From JBFLYO01 sp040756745 (lineage in GTDB: Bacteria; Bacteroidota; Ignavibacteria; UBA10030; UBA6906): a stretch of DNA of 60,276 nt. The notes beneath the pieces were generated by a model that saw nothing but the letters and a program-made list of their open reading frames with translations, was not told where the DNA came from and made no database searches. This document shows, piece after piece, positions 51,002 to 59,724 of this stretch (position 1 is the first letter of the stretch; each line of letters starts with the position of its first letter). Where the stretch lies: NCBI GenBank assembly GCA_040756745.1, contig JBFLYO010000024.1:1-60276 (forward strand), written 5' to 3'. Made by a program: the position numbers and the translations under genes.

Positions 51002-52909
51002 ATGATCCGGAGAGGGGATGAACCCGTGAGGAACGTGTCGGAGCAATCGCGGACTTGCGGACGCATGCTCAGTTGGGCGGGGCTCCTGTTGCTGGGTCTC
51101 CTGGGATCCGCAGAGGCGGGTCAATTCCACGTCGCGCCGACAGGGCGTCCGGGCGGCAACGGCTCGCGCAATGATCCCTGGGACCTGCAGACCGCGCTGA
51201 ATCAGCCGGCGGCTGTTCGCCCCGGCGACACCCTCTGGCTGCACGGCGGACTCTACTCAGGGACATTTCGCAGTAATCTGAACGGGACGCAGAGCCAGCC
51301 AATCATCGTCCGGCAGTACCCGGGTGAGCGGGCCATCCTGGACAATGTCGCCGGCGTGAAGGAGTTCGGGCTTTACATTAGCGGAAGCTACACCTGGTTC
51401 TGGGGATTCGAAGTCCGCAACACGTCGTCCTCGATTTGGAACATCTCGGGCGTTGCCATGGGAGGACCGGGTCAGAAACTCATCAACATGATCATCCATG
51501 ATAACCTGGCTACGGGCGTGACATCGTTCTCCGCAGCGGCAGACGGCGAAGTGTACGGGTGCCTGATCTATTTTAACGGGAGAGAGACCGAGGATCAAAC
51601 GAACCGCGGGTATGGGATCTACACGCAGAACAACGTGGGACGGGTGAAGCCCTTCAAGGAGAACATTATCCCGTTCTCCTGGGGCTTTGGCCTCCACGCC
51701 TACACGGCGGGGAACAAGATCGACGATTTCCTGTTCGAAGGAAATGTCATCTACAACAGTGGAATTCTCTGGCGCGGTAGCCAATACGAGCGGAATTTCT
51801 TCATCGGATCGGATGACACCAGCGTCGTGGCGGCCGATAACATCTTTCGCAACAACCATTCGTATTACCCCGCAACGCCCTCTGCTGGTGCGCGCAATAC
51901 GTTTGGGTATTTCGGCGGGACCAGGAATCTTGTGCTGACCGGGAACTGGTTCGTTGGCGGCGCATTCGACGTGAGCGGCACGAACCCGACGATCACCGGC
52001 AACACATTCTACCGGACCAACGGCTTCTCCGGTTCGGGCAACACGTACCTCACATCGCCGTCGGGCACAAACATCTTCGTCCGTCCAAACGCCTATGAGG
52101 GGGGGAGAGCAAACATCATCATCTACAACTGGAGCCGGGCGAGTTCGGTCAGTGTCGACCTGTCGGCGGCGGGACTGCGGCCGGGTGACGGGTTTGTAGT
52201 GCGCGACGCCTTGAACTGGACCGGCCCGGCGGTGGTGACGGGAACATATACGGGGAGTTCAGTTGCGATCCCGATGACGGGGCTCAGTGTTGCGACACCG
52301 GTCGGTACGCCGGCCGTCACGCCGACACATACTGCGCCTGAGTTCGGCACGTTCGTCATTCTGCCGACGCAAAGCATTGCCGCCCAGCCGCAGGGATCGC
52401 TGGACGCCGACCCCGATTCGCTGGGGGAACTGGGGGGGAACGTGACCCTCTCGTGGACGTCGCTCAACGCCGCCACTGCAAGCATCGACCACGGCATCGG
52501 ATCGGTTCCGTTGAACGGATCGCGGTCTGTGCATGTTCCGGCGACGACACTCTTCACATTGACACTCTCTGGTCCGGGGGGTGTGGCGACGACGAGCGCA
52601 CGTGTCGTCGTGGCCGGGCCGCCTCCCCCCGGCGGGCCGTCGCCTCGGGAGTTCGCCCTGGAACAGAATTTTCCGAATCCGTTCAATCCCGGCACGACCA
52701 TTGTCGTGGATGTTCCTGTCGCATCGGAGGTCCAGCTCATCGTGTTCGATACGCTGGGCAAGGAGGTGGCCCGGTTGATCGATGGGTACAGGGCGGCGGG
52801 GAGGCACCGGGTCGATTTCACTGCGCGTGGCATCGCCAGCGGGGTGTACTGGTATGTCCTGCGTGCCAACGGGAGCGAGGAAGCCCGCAGCATGCTCCTG
52901 CTCAGATGA
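51002..52909 (+). CDS. Secreted beta-helix protein with Ig-like linker and T9SS sorting domain (group A)
   Basis: This protein has 635 residues from ATG 51002. After a signal peptide (SWAGLLLLGLLGSAEAG) comes the family block QFHVAPTGRPGGNGSRNDPW, then PGDTLWLHGGLYSGTF, YTWFWGFEVRN and a series of right-handed parallel beta-helix turns (about residues 110-380). An extra Ig-like segment (about 470-545, GGNVTLSWTSLNAATASID) is absent from its three paralogues. The T9SS C-terminal domain starts at NFPNPFNPGTT. It should be exported by SprA to the surface. A polysaccharide lyase or epimerase role is common for this fold, but no catalytic residues could be assigned. Confidence 0.85.
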   Translation: MIRRGDEPVRNVSEQSRTCGRMLSWAGLLLLGLLGSAEAGQFHVAPTGRPGGNGSRNDPWDLQTALNQPAAVRPGDTLWLHGGLYSGTFRSNLNGTQSQPIIVRQYPGERAILDNVAGVKEFGLYISGSYTWFWGFEVRNTSSSIWNISGVAMGGPGQKLINMIIHDNLATGVTSFSAAADGEVYGCLIYFNGRETEDQTNRGYGIYTQNNVGRVKPFKENIIPFSWGFGLHAYTAGNKIDDFLFEGNVIYNSGILWRGSQYERNFFIGSDDTSVVAADNIFRNNHSYYPATPSAGARNTFGYFGGTRNLVLTGNWFVGGAFDVSGTNPTITGNTFYRTNGFSGSGNTYLTSPSGTNIFVRPNAYEGGRANIIIYNWSRASSVSVDLSAAGLRPGDGFVVRDALNWTGPAVVTGTYTGSSVAIPMTGLSVATPVGTPAVTPTHTAPEFGTFVILPTQSIAAQPQGSLDADPDSLGELGGNVTLSWTSLNAATASIDHGIGSVPLNGSRSVHVPATTLFTLTLSGPGGVATTSARVVVAGPPPPGGPSPREFALEQNFPNPFNPGTTIVVDVPVASEVQLIVFDTLGKEVARLIDGYRAAGRHRVDFTARGIASGVYWYVLRANGSEEARSMLLLR

Positions 52910-52961
52910 ATGACCTGGCGGGGAATCGTTGGACAGAGTTCAACAAGCATCGGGGGCAGAA

Positions 52962-53807
52962 ATGTCGGGAGTGAAGAGGAAACAGATCCGGGGTACGGTC
53001 ATCGCTGCGGCCGCGGCCGTTCTGCTCTCCGCCGGCTGCGCCGATCACGAACAGAGGAGTGGCACACCAATGGACGATGCGTTGCGAAGCGATATTGAGG
53101 CGGCGGCCAACAAGAGGATCTTCTTCGGCCATCAATCGGTCGGCGTGGACATCATGCAGGGAGTGCGGGACCTCGCCGCGGCGGCGGGAGCGCGGATGCG
53201 CGTCGTCCCTCTCGATTCGCTCACAGGTCCTGAAGAACCCTACTTCGCTGACGCGCTGGTGGGAAAGAATTCCGAGCCGGATACCAAATGCGATGCGTTC
53301 CGGAGCGTGGTGGAGCGTCTGGCGGCCGATTCCCTTGATATCGCCCTCCTCAAGTTCTGCTACGTCGATATCAAACAGCACACGGACGTGCAACGGATGT
53401 TCCGGTACTATACGGAAACGATGGAGGATCTGAAGCGCAGATTCCCCGGTGTGACATTCGTCCATGTCACCGTCCCGCTCACCGAACGGACTGCCTGGTG
53501 GCGGAGGACCGCAAAAGCACTCCTGGGCCGCGATGACGAATGGGATGCCGCAAGCATCAAGCGGACGGAGTTCAATGCGATGCTTCGTCAGCGCTATGCA
53601 CATGAGCCGCTGTTTGATCTTGCAGCGATTGAGGCGATGTCCCCCGACGGCACCGTGAGCAAGTTTGAATCGGGAGGAAAGGAGGCGTACACACTGGTTC
53701 CCGCGTACACGCGCGACGGTGGACATCTCAATGAGTTCGGCAGGAAACATGTCGCGCGCGAACTCCTGCGGCTGCTGGCGGAAATCAGTCGCAGGGGGAC
53801 GCGATGA
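52962..53807 (+). CDS. SGNH-hydrolase-like lipoprotein with GHQS motif
   Basis: The 281-residue lipoprotein has lipobox LSAGC, with lipidated Cys at residue 26. The mature part opens with KRIFFGHQSVGVDIM, where Ser59 sits in the position of the SGNH block I serine. It ends with DGGHLNEFGRKHVARELL (about 252-269), the Asp-x-x-His block V. Together these suggest an esterase or acetyltransferase of the SGNH superfamily acting on acylated glycans. ATG 52962 is preferred over TTG 52929. It is embedded between two beta-helix genes and overlaps the second by ATGA, so their products probably work together. Confidence 0.72.
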   Translation: MSGVKRKQIRGTVIAAAAAVLLSAGCADHEQRSGTPMDDALRSDIEAAANKRIFFGHQSVGVDIMQGVRDLAAAAGARMRVVPLDSLTGPEEPYFADALVGKNSEPDTKCDAFRSVVERLAADSLDIALLKFCYVDIKQHTDVQRMFRYYTETMEDLKRRFPGVTFVHVTVPLTERTAWWRRTAKALLGRDDEWDAASIKRTEFNAMLRQRYAHEPLFDLAAIEAMSPDGTVSKFESGGKEAYTLVPAYTRDGGHLNEFGRKHVARELLRLLAEISRRGTR

Positions 53808-55123
53808 CGAAAACGCTTCTCGTACTGGCCGTCGCATGCGTGATTGCGGTTCCGGGCGGCGCATTCACTGGCGGCCGGTTTCACGTCGCGCCCCACGGCA
53901 CGGCGGCTGGGAAGGGGAGCAAGAGTCACCCCTGGTCACTGGCGTACGCGCTCGGTCATCCGGCTGCCTTGAAGCCGGGGGACACGTTGTGGCTGCACGG
54001 AGGGACGTACGAAGGGGTGTTCACCAGCACGCTGAGGGGAGCGCCGGGGAAACCCATTATCGTGAAGCAATATCCGGGAGAGCGGGCAGTGCTCGACAAC
54101 GTGCAGGGGATAAACGGGTTCGGGCTCTTTGTGCAGGGAGAATACACCTGGTACTGGGGATTTGAAATACGCAACTCATCCGGCGCGATTTATAATGACG
54201 CGGGGGTCTCGATGGGGGGGCCCGGACAGAAGCTCATCAACCTGATCATCCATGATCATCCCGGCAGCGGGATCACCTGTTATTCTGCTGCCGCGGACGC
54301 GGAAGTGTACGGCTGCCTCATCTACTTCAACGGCGGGCAGTCGGAGATTCCGGGAAAGGGATACGGCATCTATACTCAAAACGACGTGGGGCGCGTGAAA
54401 GCGTTCAAGGAAAACGTAGTTCCTTTTTCGTGGGGTTTCGGCCTTCATGCCTACACGGAGCGGAATAAGCTCGACGACTTCCTGTTCGAAGGAAACGTGA
54501 TCTACAACAGCGGCATCCTCTGGCGGGGGATCCAGTACGAGCGGAATTTCTTCATCGGTTCGGCCCGAGTGACGGCGCAGGGAAACACGTTCCGTGACAA
54601 TCACTCGTATTACCCTGCCACGCCGACCGCCGGCGCGCGGAACACCTTCGGGTATTTCGCAGGGACGAAAAACCTCGTGCTGACAGGCAATTGGTTCATC
54701 GGTGGCGCATTCGATGTGAGTGGCGAGGATCCAAGGATCATGGTGAACACGTTCTACAGGACCAACGGATTTTCCGGGGACGGCAACACCTATCTCTCGG
54801 CGCCGAAGGGGACAAACGTCTTCGTCCGTCCCAACTGGTATGAACGGGGAAGGGCGAACATCATCATCTACAACTGGAGCAGGGAGGGGTCGGTCCATGT
54901 GGACGTGTCGGCGGCAGGGCTGAAGCCGGGTGATGAGTTCGAACTGCGCGACGCATTGAACTGGACGGGCGCACCTGTGCTCTCGGGGAAATACACCGGG
55001 GGGGCGCTCACAATCCCGATGACGGGGCTGAGCGTTGCGTCCCCGGTCGGGACGCCTGCCGTTGTCCCCACGCATACCGCTCCGGAGTTCGCCGTGTTCA
55101 TTATCAGGCGATCAGGGCAATAG
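53804..55123 (+). CDS. Secreted beta-helix protein without sorting domain (group A)
   Basis: The 439-residue paralogue of the 51002 protein is nearly colinear with it over the beta-helix part (PGDTLWLHGGTYEGVF, GQKLINLIIHDHPGSGITCY, NVIYNSGILWRGIQYERNFF, NHSYYPATPTAGARNTFGYF). It has a signal peptide (MTKTLLVLAVACVIAVPGGA) but ends at FAVFIIRRSGQ with no Ig-like linker and no T9SS domain, so it likely stays in the periplasm. It is coupled to the SGNH lipoprotein gene by a four-base overlap and followed by the next paralogue after 3 bases. Confidence 0.85.
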   Translation: MTKTLLVLAVACVIAVPGGAFTGGRFHVAPHGTAAGKGSKSHPWSLAYALGHPAALKPGDTLWLHGGTYEGVFTSTLRGAPGKPIIVKQYPGERAVLDNVQGINGFGLFVQGEYTWYWGFEIRNSSGAIYNDAGVSMGGPGQKLINLIIHDHPGSGITCYSAAADAEVYGCLIYFNGGQSEIPGKGYGIYTQNDVGRVKAFKENVVPFSWGFGLHAYTERNKLDDFLFEGNVIYNSGILWRGIQYERNFFIGSARVTAQGNTFRDNHSYYPATPTAGARNTFGYFAGTKNLVLTGNWFIGGAFDVSGEDPRIMVNTFYRTNGFSGDGNTYLSAPKGTNVFVRPNWYERGRANIIIYNWSREGSVHVDVSAAGLKPGDEFELRDALNWTGAPVLSGKYTGGALTIPMTGLSVASPVGTPAVVPTHTAPEFAVFIIRRSGQ

Positions 55124-55126
55124 ATC

Positions 55127-56764
55127 ATGATCAACGTCTCGCACAGGCCGGAAGGGCGGACTCAGGCCTTCGTTCGGTGCGTCCTCGCCCTCCTGATTGC
55201 AGGGAGCGGGGCTGCCACGGGGGGCCAATTTCACGTGCACCCCGGAGGTTCTCCGATGGGGGATGGGAGCGCGACACGCCCCTGGGATCTCAGGACAGCG
55301 CTTACGCAGACGGCAGTCGTTCTGCCCGGAGACACGGTCTGGCTGCATGGCGGAAGATATTGGGGGACATTTGAGAGCTTTCTTACGGGGACGCCGGCGG
55401 CGCCTATCTTTGTGCGCTCCTACCCGGGAGAGTGGGCAGTGATCGACAACGGCGGATCGAATGACATGGCGCTCTGGCTGAAGGGGGGCTACACCTGGTT
55501 CTGGGGGCTTGAGGTGACCAATTCGAACCCGTCGCCTCCACGCAATGAAGGCGGCGTGAATTTCACCTCGAGCATCGGAAACAAACTGATCAATGCGCTC
55601 GTGCACGACATGGGCTCGACCGGCATCAATCCGTATGTGCCGTCGATTGATGCAGAAATCTACGGGTGTCTGGTCTACTACAATGGCCGGTTCGATGACA
55701 CCAACCGCGTGAACGGCTATGGGATTTACGGCCAGAATGCCGCCCCGAGCAGGAAACTCATCGCCGACAATTTCTTCTTCAACATGTTCGGGGTGTTTCC
55801 CGCCCACATGGCGGGATCGTCGACGGCGAAAATTGATGGGATGAGTTTCGAAGGGAATGTCATCTTCGGACACACGCTGTACGACGGCAAGAACGTCATT
55901 GCGGTGTACGGAAACTTCGAGCCGGGGGCGGGGAAGAATCTGGAGCCTGAGTGGAAATCGAATTTCTTCTACCGCTCGGACCTCTGGCTTGGCTACAACG
56001 GCGACGGCGTTGACAGCGCCACTGTAACGGGGAACATCTTCTACCGCGGCGAGCTGAGCGAACATCCTGCGAACACCTATCGCCTGAAGGCGGACAATGT
56101 CCTTACGTCGGATGAAGACACCGTCATCGTGCGCCCGAACAGATTCGCCGATTCGTACGACCCGCGACGGGCCAACATCGTCGTGCTGAACGGGAGGGGT
56201 GCGATGCAGGTGACGGTGAAGCTCCCGCCGGGCGTGCTTGTGCCGGGGGACAGCTTCCAGGTCCGCGATGTTCAGAACTACCTCGGTCCTCCGGTGGCGG
56301 CCGGCGTTTTCACCGACAGCATAATCGTGATTCCCATGCCCGGGTCCAGTTCGCCAATCATGCAACCCCGATCGATCCCGGCGCACCGTCCGGGGAGTTC
56401 GCTTCCTTCTCACACAGACAGGGAGTTTGGTGCGTTTGTGCTCCTGGCCAACCTCCAGAGGGGCGATTGGCCGCTGGCGGTAGGAGGGAGTCCATACGTC
56501 GGTGAGTACGCCCTCGCGCAGAACTATCCCAACCCCTTCAATCCTTCCACCACGATCACGTTCATGCTTTCTGCCCGCACGTATGTCCGCTTATCGGTGA
56601 CGAACATCCTGGGGCAGGAGGTCAGTACACTTGTCGACGGCATGCTCGAAGCGGGGAATCATTCCGCGGTCTTCGATGGATTGCGGTCTGCAAGCGGCGT
56701 GTATTTCTATCGTCTCGTGGCCGGTGACCATTCATATGTAAAGAGGATGGTTCTTCTGCGTTGA
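55127..56764 (+). CDS. Secreted beta-helix protein with T9SS sorting domain (group B)
   Basis: The 545-residue product has a signal peptide, the shared opening QFHVHPGGSPMGDGSATRPW and PGDTVWLHGGRYWGTF, beta-helix turns including NGYGIYGQNAAPSRKLIADN, FEGNVIFGHTLYDGKNVIAV and FFYRSDLWLGYNGDGV, and a T9SS domain starting NYPNPFNPSTTITF. It is closest to the 57100 protein and more distant from the two group A paralogues. It closes the transcription unit starting at 51002; no clear terminator follows. Confidence 0.85.
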   Translation: MINVSHRPEGRTQAFVRCVLALLIAGSGAATGGQFHVHPGGSPMGDGSATRPWDLRTALTQTAVVLPGDTVWLHGGRYWGTFESFLTGTPAAPIFVRSYPGEWAVIDNGGSNDMALWLKGGYTWFWGLEVTNSNPSPPRNEGGVNFTSSIGNKLINALVHDMGSTGINPYVPSIDAEIYGCLVYYNGRFDDTNRVNGYGIYGQNAAPSRKLIADNFFFNMFGVFPAHMAGSSTAKIDGMSFEGNVIFGHTLYDGKNVIAVYGNFEPGAGKNLEPEWKSNFFYRSDLWLGYNGDGVDSATVTGNIFYRGELSEHPANTYRLKADNVLTSDEDTVIVRPNRFADSYDPRRANIVVLNGRGAMQVTVKLPPGVLVPGDSFQVRDVQNYLGPPVAAGVFTDSIIVIPMPGSSSPIMQPRSIPAHRPGSSLPSHTDREFGAFVLLANLQRGDWPLAVGGSPYVGEYALAQNYPNPFNPSTTITFMLSARTYVRLSVTNILGQEVSTLVDGMLEAGNHSAVFDGLRSASGVYFYRLVAGDHSYVKRMVLLR

Positions 56765-56984
56765 TTTCCGCAGTTGTTTTTCCCTGCGTGCCCGCTTTCT
56801 TCTCTCCGGTGTAGAAACTTCTGTCGCATCTCTCGTCTTGTTTCTCCCCCTCTGCGCATCCGTCGTGAAATCCGGCTAATTCCCGACACGCCAACACATT
56901 GTGCACCGATCTGTGATCCACAGCACAGATTGGCATGGGGATTGAGCCAGCCTACGCAAACACATTAGAGCAATAAAATTCAAG
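56765..56984. other. Intergenic, pyrimidine-rich, no gene seen
   Basis: Bases 56765-56860 are pyrimidine-rich (many TTTCTC and TCTC runs) without a hairpin; the rest is AT-richer and unremarkable. No ORF with a start site, RNA fold or terminator was found. The regulatory region of the next gene begins at 56985. Confidence 0.5.
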
Positions 56985-57027
56985 TTCGCAATATTTTACT
57001 GATGAATTGCTTGACAAATATTGCGAA
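56985..57027. promoter_or_regulatory. Exact 11-bp inverted repeat, candidate operator
   Basis: TTCGCAATATT (56985-56995) is the exact reverse complement of AATATTGCGAA (57017-57027). The centres are 32 bases apart, about three helical turns, so a regulator could bind both arms on the same face. The second arm fills the promoter spacer right behind the -35 box and is itself nearly palindromic (AATATT-GCG-AATATT), so a bound protein would block RNA polymerase. Confidence 0.6.
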
Positions 57028-57039
57028 TATTTATATAAT
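57011..57039 (+). promoter_or_regulatory. Perfect consensus sigma70 promoter
   Basis: TTGACA (57011-57016) and TATAAT (57034-57039) are separated by exactly 17 bases, a perfect match to the E. coli housekeeping consensus. The start near 57046 leaves a 54-base leader before ATG 57100. An operator-like dyad overlaps it. Confidence 0.88.
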
Positions 57040-57099
57040 CGTTGTGTCCTGAGAGTCATACAGGACGATCAAATCCACTTAAAATTGGGGGGAAACGCC

Positions 57100-58725
57100 A
57101 TGCGGCACACTGAAAGCGTTGCAAAGACGCGGTTTGCACTTGGTCTCCTCGTTCTCCTCTTCCCCATGTTTTTCGCTCTTGGCCGGGGGTTCCATGTCCG
57201 GCCGAATGGATCCTCGTCGGGGGATGGGAGTGCATCGAGGCCGTGGGATTTGAGGACCGCATTCAACAAGACGGGTGTCATCCTTCCGGGTGACACGGTC
57301 TGGCTCCATGGGGGAGTCTATCGCGGGACGTTTGAAAGCTCCCTGGTCGGCACTGCTTCATCGCCCGTCGTCGTCCGATCATACCCGGGGGAGTGGGCGG
57401 TGATTGATAACAACGGGACGAATGACAACGCACTCTGGCTGAAGGGGGCCTACACCTGGTTTTGGGGTTTCGAGGTCATGAATTCAAACCCGAACCCACC
57501 CCGAGGCGAAGCAGGCGTCAACTTCGCGGCAAGCACCTCGAACAAACTCATCAACGTCATCATTCATGACGAAGGGGCCACAGGAATCAACCCGTACTGG
57601 GCGGCGATCAATTCGGAAGTGTACGGTTGTCTCGTCTACTACAATGGCCGCATGGACGACCCCGAACATGCAAACGGCTACGGCATTTACGGCCAGAACA
57701 TCGCGCCGGGGAGGAAGTATGTTCAGGACAACTTTTTCTTCAACATGTTCGGCATCTTTCCAGCGCACATGGCGGGATCCTCCAACGCGCGGCTCGATGA
57801 TATTTCTTTCATAGGCAACACGTTCTTCGGGCACACGCTGTACGACGGGAAAAACGTGATCGCGCTCTACGGGAACTTCGAGACGGGTTCGGGCAGGAAT
57901 CTGAACCCGGAGTGGCGGTCGAACTTCTTCTATCGTGCCGATTTCTGGCTCGGTTACAACGGGGACGGCGTCGAGAACGCGGTATACACGGACAATTACT
58001 TCTTCAGGGGAGGCGCCGTTGAACATCCCGCCAATACCTATGCGGCGAAAAGCGGGAACGTGTTCACCTCCAGCGGCAATCAGGTGTTTGTGAGGGCGAA
58101 CCGGTACGCCGACCGGTACGAGCCGCGTCGTGCAAGCATCATCGTGTTTAACGGCAGCGGCGCGTCAAGCGTCTCGGTGACGCTCCCGGCGGGAGTGCTG
58201 AATGTCGGCGACAAATACCAGGTGAGGGATGTGCAGAACTATTTCGGCACGCCGATCACGTCCGGCAACTATACGGGGGGTGCGATCACCATTCCGATGC
58301 CGGGCTCGGGAAGCCCCATCGCCGCCCCCCGGTCGATCCCCGCGAATCGCCCCGGCCGCTCGCTTCCGCAGCACACGAGCAACGAGTTCGGCGCGTTCGT
58401 TCTCCTGGCAAACGCCGTTGGGACCTGGCCCAACGACGTGGTAGAGCTCCCGGGGGTTGCCACCTCGTATGCGCTCGAACAGAACTATCCGAATCCCTTC
58501 AACCCAACGACGCGGATTGAATTCGCCATTCCTGAGGCGTCGCACGTCAACCTGACCGTCTACAACATGCTCGGACAAGAGGTCAAGACGCTTGTCGACG
58601 AAAACCTCCCGGCCGGGCTGCATCGCGCCACATTTGATGCAGCGGGTCTGCCCACCGGAGTGTACGTCTACACAATTACGGCGGGAGAATACGTCAGCAG
58701 CCGGAAGATGGTGTTATTGAAGTAA
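57100..58725 (+). CDS. Secreted beta-helix protein with T9SS sorting domain (group B), separately regulated
   Basis: The 541-residue product has a signal peptide (ALGLLVLLFPMFFALG) and the family opening GFHVRPNGSSSGDGSASRPW. Beta-helix turns follow, matching the 55127 protein (NGYGIYGQNIAPGRKYVQDN, GHTLYDGKNVIALYGNFE, FWLGYNGDGVENA), and then a T9SS domain at NYPNPFNPTTRIEF. ATG 57100 lies behind a G-rich ribosome site (GGGGGG, 57087-57092). Unlike its three paralogues it has its own perfect consensus promoter with an operator-like dyad, and a strong terminator follows, so it is an independent, switchable unit. Confidence 0.88.
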   Translation: MRHTESVAKTRFALGLLVLLFPMFFALGRGFHVRPNGSSSGDGSASRPWDLRTAFNKTGVILPGDTVWLHGGVYRGTFESSLVGTASSPVVVRSYPGEWAVIDNNGTNDNALWLKGAYTWFWGFEVMNSNPNPPRGEAGVNFAASTSNKLINVIIHDEGATGINPYWAAINSEVYGCLVYYNGRMDDPEHANGYGIYGQNIAPGRKYVQDNFFFNMFGIFPAHMAGSSNARLDDISFIGNTFFGHTLYDGKNVIALYGNFETGSGRNLNPEWRSNFFYRADFWLGYNGDGVENAVYTDNYFFRGGAVEHPANTYAAKSGNVFTSSGNQVFVRANRYADRYEPRRASIIVFNGSGASSVSVTLPAGVLNVGDKYQVRDVQNYFGTPITSGNYTGGAITIPMPGSGSPIAAPRSIPANRPGRSLPQHTSNEFGAFVLLANAVGTWPNDVVELPGVATSYALEQNYPNPFNPTTRIEFAIPEASHVNLTVYNMLGQEVKTLVDENLPAGLHRATFDAAGLPTGVYVYTITAGEYVSSRKMVLLK

Positions 58726-58749
58726 GGAGTGTCGGTGACGTTCAAAAAC

Positions 58750-58774
58750 GGGGGCCGAAAAGGCCCCCTTTTTT
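58750..58774 (+). terminator. Strong intrinsic terminator
   Basis: GGGGGCC (58750-58756) pairs with GGCCCCC (58762-58768) across a five-base loop, followed by six T residues, 24 bases after the stop of the 57100 gene. Confidence 0.95.
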
Positions 58775-59123
58775 GTTGCATTTTTCCACACGTATTCGTT
58801 TACATCCTCATTTTGCGACCGCATATTGCCAACTTCGCGCGTTTCTGTTCCTTTTCCCCCTGTCTTCCCCTCTCCCTCTCATCACACTTGACTCCCGTCA
58901 CAGTCCACTTTTCATTTCGCCGGTAATATATTTACGGGGGATTTGCCTGCTGTCGGAATAGTGTGAGAAGGGGCACAAGGGGCCCTGCAAGAGTTGTGCC
59001 GATTGTCGGGCCATGTGTTTTTGAGCACTGCTTTAATTCCGAATTTTCCACTATATTAGACGGGATAGTCCGGCAACATCCATACGCATCCCTCATTCCA
59101 GGCATTTCATTTCGATACACCTG
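58775..59123. other. Intergenic region before the 59124 gene
   Basis: The first half is pyrimidine-rich with no gene. The second half is AT-rich; TATATT at 59052-59057 is a candidate -10 box for the next gene, but no convincing -35 lies 17 bases upstream. No RNA fold or ORF is supported. Confidence 0.4.
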
Positions 59124-59675
59124 ATGGGCGTGCTGCAGAACTTCCAGCTCCGTTCCAGGCGGCTATGTTTTGTCATGGCCTGCCTGATGCTTCTCCCCGT
59201 CATTCCACTGCGAACCCGCGCGCAGGGTGAGGAGCCGACCACAAAGAACGTCAGCTTCCGCGTGACGGGACAGGTCGTCGAGATCTACTACGATCTCATC
59301 GCCCCTGCGGAGCAAGTCTATAACGTGACGGTGATTCTGAAGCGACGGTTTGAGAAAACTTATTCATACGTCCCGGTCGCCACCTCGGGAGACGTCGGCC
59401 CCGCGGTGATCCCGGGAGAGAACCGGAGGATCACCTGGAAGCTGACGGATGAGTTCCCGAACGGGCTTCCGGGAGAAGATTGCTTCTTTGTTATCGAAGC
59501 CCAGCCGGGCGCCCCGGTGTCCGGCGGGATCAGTTCCATTGTGTGGATCGTCGGCGGGGCGGCCGTCCTTGGCGGCGTGCTGACCGCCGTACTTCTTTCT
59601 TCCAAAGGGAATGGCGGAGGTGGACCCCCTGTAATCCCCCCTTCGGACTTTCCGAATCCCCCAGGAAGGCCCTGA
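59124..59675 (+). CDS. Exported protein with beta domain and C-terminal membrane anchor
   Basis: The 183-residue product has a signal peptide (RLCFVMACLMLLPVIPLRTRAQ). A beta-sandwich-like domain of about 85 residues follows (NVSFRVTGQVVEIYYDL, YNVTVILKRRFEKTYSY, VIPGENRRITWKLTDEFP), then a hydrophobic helix (SSIVWIVGGAAVLGGVLTAV, about residues 139-158) and a Gly/Pro-rich tail. Similar small domains occur in Bacteroidota surface proteins, but I cannot name the family. It precedes a large Ig-like-repeat gene by 49 bases and may be its partner. Confidence 0.75.
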   Translation: MGVLQNFQLRSRRLCFVMACLMLLPVIPLRTRAQGEEPTTKNVSFRVTGQVVEIYYDLIAPAEQVYNVTVILKRRFEKTYSYVPVATSGDVGPAVIPGENRRITWKLTDEFPNGLPGEDCFFVIEAQPGAPVSGGISSIVWIVGGAAVLGGVLTAVLLSSKGNGGGGPPVIPPSDFPNPPGRP

Positions 59676-59724
59676 AGCGCCGCCGCAACGGCCGGCGATC
59701 TGATTCTCTCACTCTGACATCGGC

